The notes beneath the pieces are model-generated. The model was not told where the DNA came from and did not search any database. It saw only the letters and a list, made by a program, of their open reading frames with translations. From positions 1 to 64,000 of the forward strand of contig NZ_FMBC01000025.1 of assembly GCF_900094795.1 (NCBI RefSeq): a stretch of DNA of 64,000 nucleotides. Reading direction: 5' to 3'. Shown here in pieces: positions 1-8,237 of this stretch (its first letter is position 1; each line of letters begins with the position of its first letter). This DNA is from Kosakonia oryziphila. GTDB taxonomy: Bacteria > Pseudomonadota > Gammaproteobacteria > Enterobacterales > Enterobacteriaceae. The translations under genes and the position numbers were made by a program.

Positions 1-275
1 AACCAGCGGTACGCTGTATTGACCTGGATTTCCTTCACCAGCCGGCGTTCAGAGGGAATGCCAAAGAGATAGCCTGGCAGCATCATCTTAATCAGGCGTA
101 CCGGGTCAATGGCGGGCCTGCCGTTATCAGCGCAGTAGAGGTGTTTTACGGCATCGCGGATAAATTCAAAGTCGATGGTGGCATCAATTTTACGTACCAG
201 ATGGTCTTCGGGAACGAGTTCCTCAAGGGTGACCATTTCAAACTGGTACTGTTGTGGGGCAGGTTCTCTGAGCAT
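1..275 (-). mobile_element. IS1182-family transposase, N-terminal part (cut by window edge)
   Basis: The minus strand encodes an open N-terminus starting MLREPAPQQYQFEMVTLEEL and continuing with VPEDHLVRKID, then DNGRPAIDPVRLIKMMLPGY. This is the typical opening of IS1182/DUF772-type transposases, which cut and rejoin insertion-sequence ends. The start codon is at 273-275 and the frame is open to the window edge, so about 91 residues are visible of a protein normally close to 450-500 residues. The rest lies outside the window, so I cannot tell whether the element is intact. The insertion sits just beyond the 3' end of cycA, where E. coli has ytfE. Confidence 0.85.
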
Positions 276-313
276 GGCGGTCAGTCCGTTAATTGTACTG
301 ACCTTATTAGATC

Positions 314-341
314 AAAGTCCTGACCTTACGGCCAGGACTTT
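314..341. repeat. Palindrome near the end of the insertion sequence
   Basis: Perfect 9-bp arms (AAAGTCCTG at 314-322 and CAGGACTTT at 333-341) lie between the transposase start and cycA. They probably belong to the terminal region of the IS1182-type element. The exact element boundary and target duplication cannot be fixed, because the other end is outside the window. Confidence 0.5.
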
Positions 342-352
342 GTCAGCAGTCT

Positions 353-377
353 GAGAGCCGCTTTGCGGCTCTTTTTT
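353..377 (+). terminator. Intrinsic terminator reading toward cycA
   Basis: AGAGCCG and CGGCTCT form a GC-rich hairpin with a short loop, followed on the plus strand by six T residues. The T run is on the plus-strand side, so it would stop transcripts arriving from the left rather than those of minus-strand cycA. It probably belonged to the neighbour that was convergent with cycA before the insertion sequence arrived. Confidence 0.6.
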
Positions 378-381
378 ATGG

Positions 382-1788
382 CTAACGGCCAGCCAGACGT
401 TTTTTGCCAGCATAGAGCCAGCCCGCGCCCAGCACAATAAACCACAGCGGTGTGACGATCAGCGCTTCTCGAGTATCCGCTTCCAGCGTCAGCAGCACCA
501 GTACGAAGGCAAAGAAGCCCATGCACACCCAGCACATCAATTTACCCAGCGGCATTTTGTAGCTCGATTTTTCGTGCAAATGCGGGCGCTGTTTACGATA
601 TACCAGGTATGAGCAGAGAATAATCGTCCAGACAAACATAAACAGAATGGCTGATACGGTAGTGATCATGGTGAACGCAGCAATCGCACTCGGGTTCACA
701 TAGAGCATCACCACGCCGCCCAGCAGGCAGATACAGGAGAAGGTCAGCCCTTTTGCCGGCACCGCGCGTTTAGAGAGTTTAGCGAACGCTTTTGGCGCCA
801 TGTTCTCTTGCGCAAGCCCAAACAGCATACGGCTGGTCGAGAAGACGCCGCTGTTCGCCGACGATGCGGCAGAAGTCAGCACCACAAAGTTGATGATGCT
901 CGCGGCTGCCGGAATGCCAACCAGCATAAACAGTTCCACAAACGGGCTTTTGTCCGGGACGACCGAGCTCCACGGCGTCACTGACATAATAATGATCAGC
1001 GCAAAAACATAGAACATGATAATGCGCAGCGGAATGGAGTTAATCGCACGTGGCAGGGATTTCTCCGGATCTTTAGTTTCTGCCGCTGTTGTGCCAACCA
1101 GTTCGATCCCGACAAAGGCAAAGACTGCAATCTGAAAACCAGCGAAGAAACCGCTGATGCCTTTCGGGAACCAGCCGCCGTCATTCCACAGGTGCGCGAA
1201 CGATGCTTCAACGCCCGTCGGCGATTTGAAGTGCATCAACACCATCACTACACCCACAATAATCAGCGCGACAATGGCAACGATTTTGATCATCGCAAAC
1301 CAGAATTCCATCTCGCCGAACATTTTTACCGTCGCGAGATTGAGGCTCAGCAGCAGTAATACCACCGCCAGCGCTGCAACCCAGTCGGCAATGCCTGGAA
1401 ACCAGAATTGCGCGTAGGCGGTGATCGCCACCACGTCAGCCATCCCGGTCACCACCCAGCAGAACCAGTAAGTCCAGCCAGTAAAGTACCCCGCCCACGG
1501 CCCCAGCAGATCGGCGGCGAAGTCGCTAAATGACTTATATTCGAGGTTCGACAGCAGCAACTCACCCATTGCGCGCATTACGAAAAACAGCATAAACCCG
1601 ATGATCATATAAACAAAAATGATCGACGGACCTGCGAGGCTGATGGTTTTGCCAGAGCCCATAAACAGCCCGGTGCCGATAGCGCCGCCGATCGCAATAA
1701 GCTGTATATGCCGGTTTGTGAGATTTCGCCGTAGCGACTGTTCAGTCGAAGCCTGTTCGTCGGCTGCGGCTTTAACCTGATCTACCAT
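382..1788 (-). CDS. cycA: D-serine/D-alanine/glycine:H+ symporter
   Basis: The 468-residue product is a multi-spanning inner-membrane permease of the amino acid-polyamine-cation (AAT) family, about the same length as E. coli CycA (470). It imports glycine, D-alanine, D-serine and D-cycloserine with protons. The N-terminal signature is clear: RRNLTNRHIQLIAIGGAIGT followed by GLFMGSGKTI. About twelve hydrophobic segments follow, and the AETKDPEKSLPRAI loop typical of this family is present. The start is supported by the match to the E. coli N-terminus (MVDQVK). In E. coli the mRNA is repressed by the small RNA GcvB; that is family knowledge and is not tested here. An insertion sequence lies directly downstream. 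Confidence 0.97.
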   Translation of the reverse strand: MVDQVKAAADEQASTEQSLRRNLTNRHIQLIAIGGAIGTGLFMGSGKTISLAGPSIIFVYMIIGFMLFFVMRAMGELLLSNLEYKSFSDFAADLLGPWAGYFTGWTYWFCWVVTGMADVVAITAYAQFWFPGIADWVAALAVVLLLLSLNLATVKMFGEMEFWFAMIKIVAIVALIIVGVVMVLMHFKSPTGVEASFAHLWNDGGWFPKGISGFFAGFQIAVFAFVGIELVGTTAAETKDPEKSLPRAINSIPLRIIMFYVFALIIIMSVTPWSSVVPDKSPFVELFMLVGIPAAASIINFVVLTSAASSANSGVFSTSRMLFGLAQENMAPKAFAKLSKRAVPAKGLTFSCICLLGGVVMLYVNPSAIAAFTMITTVSAILFMFVWTIILCSYLVYRKQRPHLHEKSSYKMPLGKLMCWVCMGFFAFVLVLLTLEADTREALIVTPLWFIVLGAGWLYAGKKRLAGR

Positions 1789-2296
1789 GTTTTGATCCTG
1801 TCTGTGTTGTTGGGCTCTTCTGGCCTTTCATTGCGTGTTCCGTCCTTTATGGACGCATCGATATTAGGTAAGAATCGGCGGGATGGATACTCTGAATTAA
1901 ATCGAATGTTAAATATTTGTTGAAAGTGAGTGTCATATCACTTAGTTAATGCGAAAAGCCTCACAAAAATACACCTGATCGCATAGTTTGCAAGATAATA
2001 TATCGACATTGATCTTATTAACGAACGATCGACGCACTTTTCTCACCCCTCCCTCCATCAATGGGAAGGTCAAGTTTTTAAGTTACTGATTGAAAGGGAT
2101 TTTTAAAATCAGTGTCCACATAGTGACCACACTTTGACAAAAGTGTCCATTTTACAATGACAAAGCCCAGCATTTGGCGCAAAGCTGAGCGCTGCCGCGC
2201 GAAATATGCGGCGCTTCCATCGGCTGAACGGCTGACAATAATGGTTGCGTTGAATGAAGTGGATGGGAGTCAGTGATCTGGTGTAGACATTAAAAC
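1789..2296. other. Noncoding stretch upstream of cycA
   Basis: About 500 bases without a supportable gene. The part near cycA is AT-rich and should hold its promoter. The part around 2105-2160 contains two GTGTCCA words similar to the sequence at the end of the phage-integrase remnant near 3780. A 67-codon minus-strand frame here has no recognisable motif and I do not call it. Confidence 0.5.
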
Positions 2297-2322
2297 GACA
2301 AAAGCCGCTCATAGCGGCTTTT
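2297..2322 (-). terminator. Terminator of the effector/immunity transcript
   Basis: AAAAGCCGCT (2300-2309) pairs perfectly with AGCGGCTTTT (2313-2322) around a three-base loop. Read on the minus strand it is followed by a T-rich tail. It lies about 35 bases beyond the stop codon of the small membrane protein and probably ends that transcript. Confidence 0.7.
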
Positions 2323-2342
2323 GTGGCTTTTGTGGCTTTTGT
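2316..2342. repeat. Three tandem copies of a 9-mer
   Basis: GGCTTTTGT occurs three times head to tail, the first copy overlapping the right arm of the terminator hairpin. It looks like slippage expansion of the terminator tail. Confidence 0.8.
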
Positions 2343-2355
2343 TTTGAGCAGTGGA

Positions 2356-2628
2356 TCATTTTTTGCGTATCTGCTTTACTGACCACTCAGCACAGAAAAT
2401 AAGCAGGACTGCAACCACGGCCGAAAAGAAAAAATACAGAATGATTAAGTTATTATCCAGCCGTTCGCCGTAGTCACGCATTTCTCCGAGACCAAGCTGA
2501 GTTAAAAAGTCAGTGAACGGAATATAAATATTGTTAACCAGCGGGCGCAGGGAACCACTGAGAGCGACAAGGTAGCTGAGCACACAAAAAGCGACGAAGC
2601 GCGTGCCCCATTTAACGATTGCTGACAT
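2356..2628 (-). CDS. Small two-helix membrane protein, putative immunity protein for the adjacent effector
   Basis: The 90-residue product has two hydrophobic segments, at about residues 11-28 (FVAFCVLSYLVALSGSL) and 63-82 (LIILYFFFSAVVAVLLIF). It ends in a basic tail, EWSVKQIRKK. It overlaps the 3' end of the DUF2778 gene by 17 bases, so the two are translationally coupled. Small membrane immunity proteins encoded directly after their effector are typical of periplasm-acting type VI toxins such as Tlde1. The immunity role is inferred from position and topology, not from a recognised family. The terminator at 2297-2322 closes the pair. Confidence 0.6.
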   Translation of the reverse strand: MSAIVKWGTRFVAFCVLSYLVALSGSLRPLVNNIYIPFTDFLTQLGLGEMRDYGERLDNNLIILYFFFSAVVAVLLIFCAEWSVKQIRKK

Positions 2629-3157
2629 TACAATTCCTTCCTGTGTTGCCGGTTACAGTTACCTCACCATACGCCATCAGACCATTACCACCCTGAACAG
2701 GCATTTTATGCGTGTGTAACAATGCGGCTCGTACCGCGTAAAAATCAGCGCGGTGACAGAATGTGATACACCCTTCACTGAGTCCTGTACCATCTGGCCG
2801 CAAGGAATGAAGCCTGAAACTGCTTCGGTAGTAATAACCGGGTCCAACGTTAAACTGCATCCGGTCATCGATCACACCATCCTGGCGAAACAACCCGAAC
2901 CAGTCATCGTAGCTGTTGCCAGTAGCCAGCTCTTTCCCCCACTGTTGCAGTGTACTCAGGGCGCCGCCTTTTGGACGATCAACGATCCAGTATTTTCCGG
3001 GGGGAATGGCGGCGTTACTGAGCATGGAGCATTCCGGGCGGTTAACGTATGCACCGATACCACTAAACACCGGGAATTGTCCTACCCCGGAGACCTGAAA
3101 CCTGGCGATTCTGCCATGGTCATAAAGATTGTTAAAATCCAGTCTGCAATAAATCAT
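2612..3157 (-). CDS. DUF2778 (Tlde1-like) L,D-transpeptidase-fold effector candidate
   Basis: The 181-residue product carries the DUF2778 pattern. There is an N-terminal beta-rich part (residues about 15-60, with GVGQFPVFSGIG and IPPGKYWIVDRP). A catalytic-type segment around residues 117-131 reads HSLRPDGTGLSEGCIT, with H117 and C130 as the likely His-Cys pair of an L,D-transpeptidase/carboxypeptidase fold. Tlde1 of Salmonella, a type VI secretion effector attacking peptidoglycan tetrapeptides, belongs to this family. I chose the ATG at 3155-3157 because AGGGAGG lies about ten bases upstream; a longer in-frame start at 3268 lacks this. No signal peptide is visible, and no secretion-system gene is in the window, so delivery is unknown. 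Confidence 0.7.
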   Translation of the reverse strand: MIYCRLDFNNLYDHGRIARFQVSGVGQFPVFSGIGAYVNRPECSMLSNAAIPPGKYWIVDRPKGGALSTLQQWGKELATGNSYDDWFGLFRQDGVIDDRMQFNVGPGYYYRSSFRLHSLRPDGTGLSEGCITFCHRADFYAVRAALLHTHKMPVQGGNGLMAYGEVTVTGNTGRNCNVSNR

Positions 3158-3576
3158 CTCGCGAAAACCTCCCTGCTTCGTCCATCGTTCAATAGTTTTT
3201 AGTGCGATGAGCATATCACGCGCATTTTCCTTACAGGCAAAATCGCGGGCGGGTATGATTTTTTTCACTGAGAAGTGAACATTGCAAATATTTCACGATG
3301 CTTTCATAGGGCATTGTCAAATCTTCGGGACAATTGCTGCACAATATTTTTGATATTAATAATCCATTCCAGCACCAGATCTACTGCGGAACCGTCAAGG
3401 TTTCAAAAGTGCACAAAAAGAGGCACGTTTAGCGCGCAGGCGAGGCGGGGGAGCAAGCGCGCGCTTTGGAGGCAATGGTCGGATTGTCTCTGATCTGAAG
3501 TCTGAGAGGCGTTGCATGGCCGTGCGCGCGGGGGGGGTGAGAAAAAGCAGCCTCCGAGCGGCTTACAGCGCGTCTG
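3158..3576. other. Noncoding stretch between effector gene and integrase remnant
   Basis: The part next to the effector is ordinary. From about 3420 to 3550 base composition becomes very GC-rich, with alternating GC and a run of eight G near 3530. I see no supportable gene; short frames on both strands have no recognisable motifs. It is probably scrambled prophage debris plus the promoter of the effector gene. Confidence 0.4.
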
Positions 3577-3834
3577 GTGAGGGGTACGGAAAACGATGCC
3601 CGACAGGCGGCACATGCATTGCGGCATACCTTCGCCACTCATTTCATGATGAAGGGCGGTAACATCATCGTATTGCAAAGAATCCTGGGACATTCGGATA
3701 TTTCACAAACCATGACGTATGCACACTTTGCACTCGATTATTTACAGGATGCAGTAAGCTACAACCCGCTTAGTGACGTGTCCACATTGTGTCCACACAA
3801 TGGAGGCAATTTGGGTGTTTTGAAGGTTAGTTGA
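3577..3834 (+). pseudogene. Phage integrase (tyrosine recombinase), C-terminal remnant
   Basis: The frame encodes HALRHTFATHFMMKGGNI, then VLQRILGHSDISQTMTYAHF. This is the catalytic C-terminal block of P2-type tyrosine recombinases, with the R of RHTF, the H of LGH and the nucleophile Y of YAHF all present. The N-terminal two thirds, including the arm-binding and core-binding domains and the first catalytic Arg, are missing. The product cannot be active, and the piece marks a vanished prophage or integrative element. It sits between cycA and fklB, adjacent ordinary genes in E. coli. Confidence 0.8.
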
Positions 3835-3852
3835 GTATCTAATTTATTGAAT

Positions 3853-3880
3853 TGGCGCAGTGTGTTGCTGCACTGCGCCA
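3853..3880 (-). terminator. Hairpin downstream of fklB
   Basis: A perfect 10-bp stem (TGGCGCAGTG with CACTGCGCCA) lies 40 bases beyond the fklB stop codon. The minus-strand tail is AT-rich but has no long T run, so it is a weak terminator or an mRNA-stabilising hairpin. Confidence 0.5.
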
Positions 3881-3922
3881 CTTGACAACCCACCCAAAAG
3901 AGGGAGGGATTTATGCGGGAAA

Positions 3923-4543
3923 TTACAGAATTTCCAGCAGTTCCACCTCAAATACCAGCGTGCTGAATGGCGGGATAGATGCACCAGCGCCACGCTCACC
4001 ATAAGCGAGGTTATGCGGGATAGTCAGTTCCCATTTGGAGCCGACCGGCATCAGCGTCAGGGCTTCAATCCAGCCAGCAATCACACCGTTAACCGGGAAT
4101 TCAGCCGGTTCACCGCGCGCGACGGAGCTGTCGAATACGCTACCGTCAATCAATTTACCGGTGTAGTGCACACGAACACGGTCGGTACGCGCCGGGATTG
4201 CGCCTTCGCCCTGATTGATCACGCGGAACTGTAAACCGGATTCGGTGCTGTTCACGCCTTCACGGGCGCTGTTTTCTTCCAGATATTTCACGCCTTCTGC
4301 CGCCATCTCTTCAAAACGGGAGCGACGCACAGCGTCGGCACGTTCGTGGATTTCACGCAGGGCGCGATGTACGACATCAACCGGTACGGCAGGTTGTTTA
4401 CCTGCCAGCGCGTCCGCGATGCCCGCGACCAGCGCTTCCGGTAACAGCCCCTCTAACCCGGATTCGCTAAGCTGCTGTCCGACCTGTAAACCGATGCCAT
4501 AGCTGGCTTGCGCTTCGATCGTGTCAAAAGTTGGGGTTGTCAT
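3923..4543 (-). CDS. fklB: FKBP-type peptidyl-prolyl cis-trans isomerase FklB (FKBP22)
   Basis: The 206-residue product catalyses cis-trans isomerisation of X-Pro bonds. The N-terminal dimerisation region (residues about 1-90) is helical, and the FKBP domain fills residues about 110-206. The domain contains [18 protein letters not shown], then VIAGWIEAL, then [20 protein letters not shown], all classical FKBP active-site segments. The start MTTPTFDT equals the E. coli start; a longer frame adds only five residues. It is divergent from ytfB. Confidence 0.95.
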   Translation of the reverse strand: MTTPTFDTIEAQASYGIGLQVGQQLSESGLEGLLPEALVAGIADALAGKQPAVPVDVVHRALREIHERADAVRRSRFEEMAAEGVKYLEENSAREGVNSTESGLQFRVINQGEGAIPARTDRVRVHYTGKLIDGSVFDSSVARGEPAEFPVNGVIAGWIEALTLMPVGSKWELTIPHNLAYGERGAGASIPPFSTLVFEVELLEIL

Positions 4544-4806
4544 GGGTTTTCCTTCCATCGCTTTTTAAGGTAGCGCGCAGCATAACAGCCGGGCTGCGCC
4601 GGGTACAACTTTGTCGCAGGAAAGATGACAAATCGCAGAGAAAGGGAAAGAATAGAGCCCGTAAGATAAATCTAATTTTGCTGTAGAAAAATCCGACTTT
4701 GTGCTGACGATCAGAGAGTTAAAAACGATAGACGCCACCCCGGAAGGATAAAATGTATATACTCAACGAGACAGGATTTTAAATGACGCGGAGCAGGAGG
4801 AAAGCC

Positions 4807-5460
4807 ATGCCCGGGCGATTTGAACTGAAACCTACCCTAGTGAAAATCTGGCAAGCCCCGGACCATTTTCGCCTTATGGACCCGCTCCCGCCGTTTCACC
4901 GTCGCGGTTTGATCCTGGGCGCGTTGCTGGTGATTATCGGCTTTCTGCTACCGTCAACGGACAATACGAAGTCGGTTCCCGCCTCACGCGAAGCGCAAAT
5001 TCAGTTACCCTCATCCACTGCCGCTCAACCTGTCGCCCCAGCGCAAACGCCACCAGTGGTAGTGAATGATCCGCAACAGGTCGCACCGGGCGCTGAAGAG
5101 TCACTCGAACAGCAGCAACCAGAGCAACAGCCGGTGCAGCAGCAAGAAGCCCCGGTGGCGCAAAGCCGCCCGACGATCTCCTCTTCCGGCGGCATTGAGC
5201 AACAGTGGCGCTCTTATCGTGTAGAAGAAGGGAAAACGCTGGCGCAACTGTTCCGTGACCATAACCTGCCGCCTACCGATGTATACGCGATGGCGAAAGT
5301 GGAAGGTGAGGGGAAACCGCTAAGCAGCCTGAAAAACGGCCAGATGGTGAAGATTCGCCAGAATGCTAACGGCGTAGTGACCGGATTAACCATTGAGGCC
5401 AGCGGTCAACAGGTGTTGTTTACCCGCCAGCCGGACGGTAGCTTTATTCGCGCACGTTAA
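4807..5460 (+). CDS. ytfB: Cell-envelope/division protein YtfB (OapA family)
   Basis: The 217-residue product has a short cytoplasmic N-terminus (MPGRFELKPTL), one membrane segment at about residues 38-52 (GALLVIIGFLLP) and a long Gln/Pro-rich linker (residues about 60-130). The C-terminal OapA/LysM-like domain includes WRSYRVEEGKTLAQLFRDH and a GQMVKI segment. In E. coli YtfB localises to the division site and binds glycans. The start at 4807 is preceded by AGGAGGAAAG, a strong ribosome-binding site, so the earlier in-frame ATG at 4783 is unlikely. The length matches E. coli YtfB (212). Confidence 0.88.
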   Translation: MPGRFELKPTLVKIWQAPDHFRLMDPLPPFHRRGLILGALLVIIGFLLPSTDNTKSVPASREAQIQLPSSTAAQPVAPAQTPPVVVNDPQQVAPGAEESLEQQQPEQQPVQQQEAPVAQSRPTISSSGGIEQQWRSYRVEEGKTLAQLFRDHNLPPTDVYAMAKVEGEGKPLSSLKNGQMVKIRQNANGVVTGLTIEASGQQVLFTRQPDGSFIRAR

Positions 5461-5467
5461 CCGCTAA

Positions 5468-5489
5468 AGCCGGATAAATGCTTATCCGG
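5468..5489. repeat. REP-like hairpin after ytfB
   Basis: GCCGGATAA and TTATCCGGC form a 9-bp stem seven bases after the ytfB stop. It resembles half of an enterobacterial REP/PU element (consensus GCCGGATGCG...TTATCCGGCC). There is no T run. Confidence 0.55.
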
Positions 5490-5804
5490 CACGTTCATTC
5501 GCCCATCAGATCTACGAGCAGACCAACACCGCGCCACGCCATATTTGATATAGATAATACTCTCGCCGGGAAAAATGGCGGATAGCACCATACTGGCAAC
5601 TGGTACGACAAAGTTGAAAGGGGTAATCATGCTGACGCGGTTAAGCTTCCGCTGCACGCTCCAGCGCGCATCAAGCACCACAACTGCCGACAGGCTATGT
5701 ACTCCCACCCGCAGCCAGCACGATGAATCCATCCCCTTCCAGGCACAAGTAGAATCATGCAAGCCACTGGGGAAGTTAACCAACATCACGCAGGCAAAAC
5801 CCAA
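5490..5804 (-). pseudogene. Decayed EamA/DMT-type transporter fragment
   Basis: The minus-strand frame contains LNRVSMITPFNFVVPVASMV followed by LSAIFPGES. This matches the pattern of the second EamA repeat (…sPF.llvPv.g.l.s.l.lGE). Neither a start-proximal region nor the remaining helices can be traced. The surrounding translation (Cys/Trp-rich, no helices) looks random. I read it as a remnant of a drug/metabolite transporter, with moderate confidence. In E. coli this gap between ytfB and rplI holds the ytfA remnant, which is a different gene. Confidence 0.45.
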
Positions 5805-5861
5805 TATGCAACCGAGTGTTTTGTTATAGCGAAGCTTGTCGTTCTGGTAGCGCTAAAAAGC

Positions 5862-5887
5862 AAAACGCCGGCACAAGGCCGGCGTTT
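5862..5887 (-). terminator. Terminator of the rpsF-priB-rpsR-rplI operon
   Basis: AAACGCCGG and CCGGCGTTT form a strong stem. On the minus strand it is followed by GTTTTGCTTTTTAG. It lies 140 bases beyond rplI, with an ERIC element between. Confidence 0.7.
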
Positions 5888-5904
5888 CATTCCCCGTCGT
5901 ATTT

Positions 5905-6020
5905 CACATTGCAGATACGTTGGCTACATTCGCTTATCCTGGTCACTGAGTTGTCTCAGCTTCCGGGGATCCACTCATTTGCCGCCTTTCTGCACGCCAG
6001 CACGACTAAGGGCATCGTTA
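5905..6020. repeat. ERIC (intergenic repeat unit) element
   Basis: The core at about 5928-5985 reads as a diverged copy of the central ERIC inverted repeat. CATTCGCTTATCCTGGTCAC and TTCCGGGGATCCACTCATTT correspond to the known ERIC halves CGCTCACCCCAGTCACTT and CTCCTGGGGATTCACTC, and are followed by GCCGCCTTTCTGCA. It lies in the transcribed 3' region of the ribosomal operon, between rplI and its terminator. The outer limits are approximate. Confidence 0.75.
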
Positions 6021-6030
6021 CGAGTAAAAA

Positions 6031-6492
<462 letters not shown>

Positions 6493-6521
6493 TCAAAGTC
6501 GTATTAATGGACCGTGGCCGA

Positions 6522-7068
<547 letters not shown>

Positions 7069-7074
7069 CAGAAA

Positions 7075-7488
<414 letters not shown>

Positions 7489-7509
7489 TTATTCAGCCTC
7501 CTGTCTGGG

Positions 7510-7556
7510 TCAGCCGAGGCCCGTGGAGGCAAGGAACGTGATTAAAGGTCGGCTGA
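7510..7556 (-). promoter_or_regulatory. rpsF leader, S6:S18 binding hairpin
   Basis: On the mRNA strand TCAGCCGACC near the 5' side pairs with CCTCGGCTGA through eight perfect pairs (positions 7510-7517 with 7549-7556), enclosing a CG-rich internal part, 40 bases before the rpsF start. The S6:S18 complex is known to bind a conserved CCG-bearing stem in this leader and repress translation. Position and base content fit; the exact structure is inferred. Confidence 0.6.
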
Positions 7557-7815
7557 AAAATTGACGCGTCATAATACTGATCCCTCAGGGCAAACTCAAG
7601 GTGAATTGCACAAATAATTCGCACTAAGCGCAAAGAGAACTCCCCTGAGCGCATTAAAATTAAACAAAACGCATTCCGGCAATTTTTTGAACGACAGCAT
7701 CAGAAATGGTCGCGATACGCTTTATAACAAACGCGTAAACTTTAATCAGGCCTCAAAACAAAGGAGGAGAGATGTTCAAAACATAATATCCGGCATTATA
7801 TTGGAGAGTAGCATC

Positions 7816-8088
7816 ATGAAATACATCGCAATTTTACTAACAACCTTATTGCTCAGCCTCAACGCGACGGCAGCAATCAAACTCGACAACCGGCAAGCCC
7901 GGAACATGGATGATGTGCGCAGCTTAGGCGTTATTTACATCAATCATAACTTCGCCAGCGAACAGGAAGCCGACCAGGCTTTGAATGCCGCAACCGACGC
8001 ACAAAACGCCACCTACTTTCACCCAATCCTGATACACGAGCCAGGCAGCAACGGCGCTCTGCACGCCAGCGCGGATATTTACCGCTAA
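7816..8088 (+). CDS. yjfY: Periplasmic YhcN/BhsA-family (DUF1471) protein YjfY
   Basis: The 90-residue product has a signal peptide (MKYIAILLTTLLLSLNATAA, cleavage after ATAA). The mature domain has the family pattern AIKLDNRQARNMDDVRSLGV and ends GNGALHASADIYR-like (SNGALHASADIYR), which matches E. coli YjfY. DUF1471 proteins are small periplasmic stress- and biofilm-related proteins. The start at 7816 follows GGAGAG and gives the signal peptide; an earlier in-frame ATG at 7687 does not. The biochemical role is unknown. Confidence 0.88.
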   Translation: MKYIAILLTTLLLSLNATAAIKLDNRQARNMDDVRSLGVIYINHNFASEQEADQALNAATDAQNATYFHPILIHEPGSNGALHASADIYR

Positions 8089-8116
8089 CTGCATCAGGCT
8101 AAGTCTCCCTTGCGCT

Positions 8117-8137
8117 GCGGCCCCGGATTGGGGCCGC
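8117..8137 (+). terminator. GC-rich hairpin after yjfY
   Basis: GCGGCCCC and GGGGCCGC form an 8-bp stem with a five-base loop, 28 bases beyond the yjfY stop. There is no T run, so termination is possible but not certain. Confidence 0.5.
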
Positions 8138-8237
8138 GCTCAGAAGTGAGAATAATTTTCCTTCGGTGCTTATCAAATACCCCACCGACAGGTTTAATAA
8201 AGGCTTGCCAGCGTTATGAAAAGTGCGCGGAGAAGCT

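Noticed and set aside
2109-2312. 67-codon minus-strand frame upstream of cycA
   Set aside because: No homology recognised, and it begins inside the terminator region of the effector transcript.
2753-3202. 149-codon plus-strand frame opposite the DUF2778 gene
   Set aside because: The minus strand has the recognised motif and ribosome-binding site; the plus frame has none.
3403-3693. Frames in the GC-rich stretch beside the integrase remnant
   Set aside because: Low-complexity, overlapping in several frames, and no motif.
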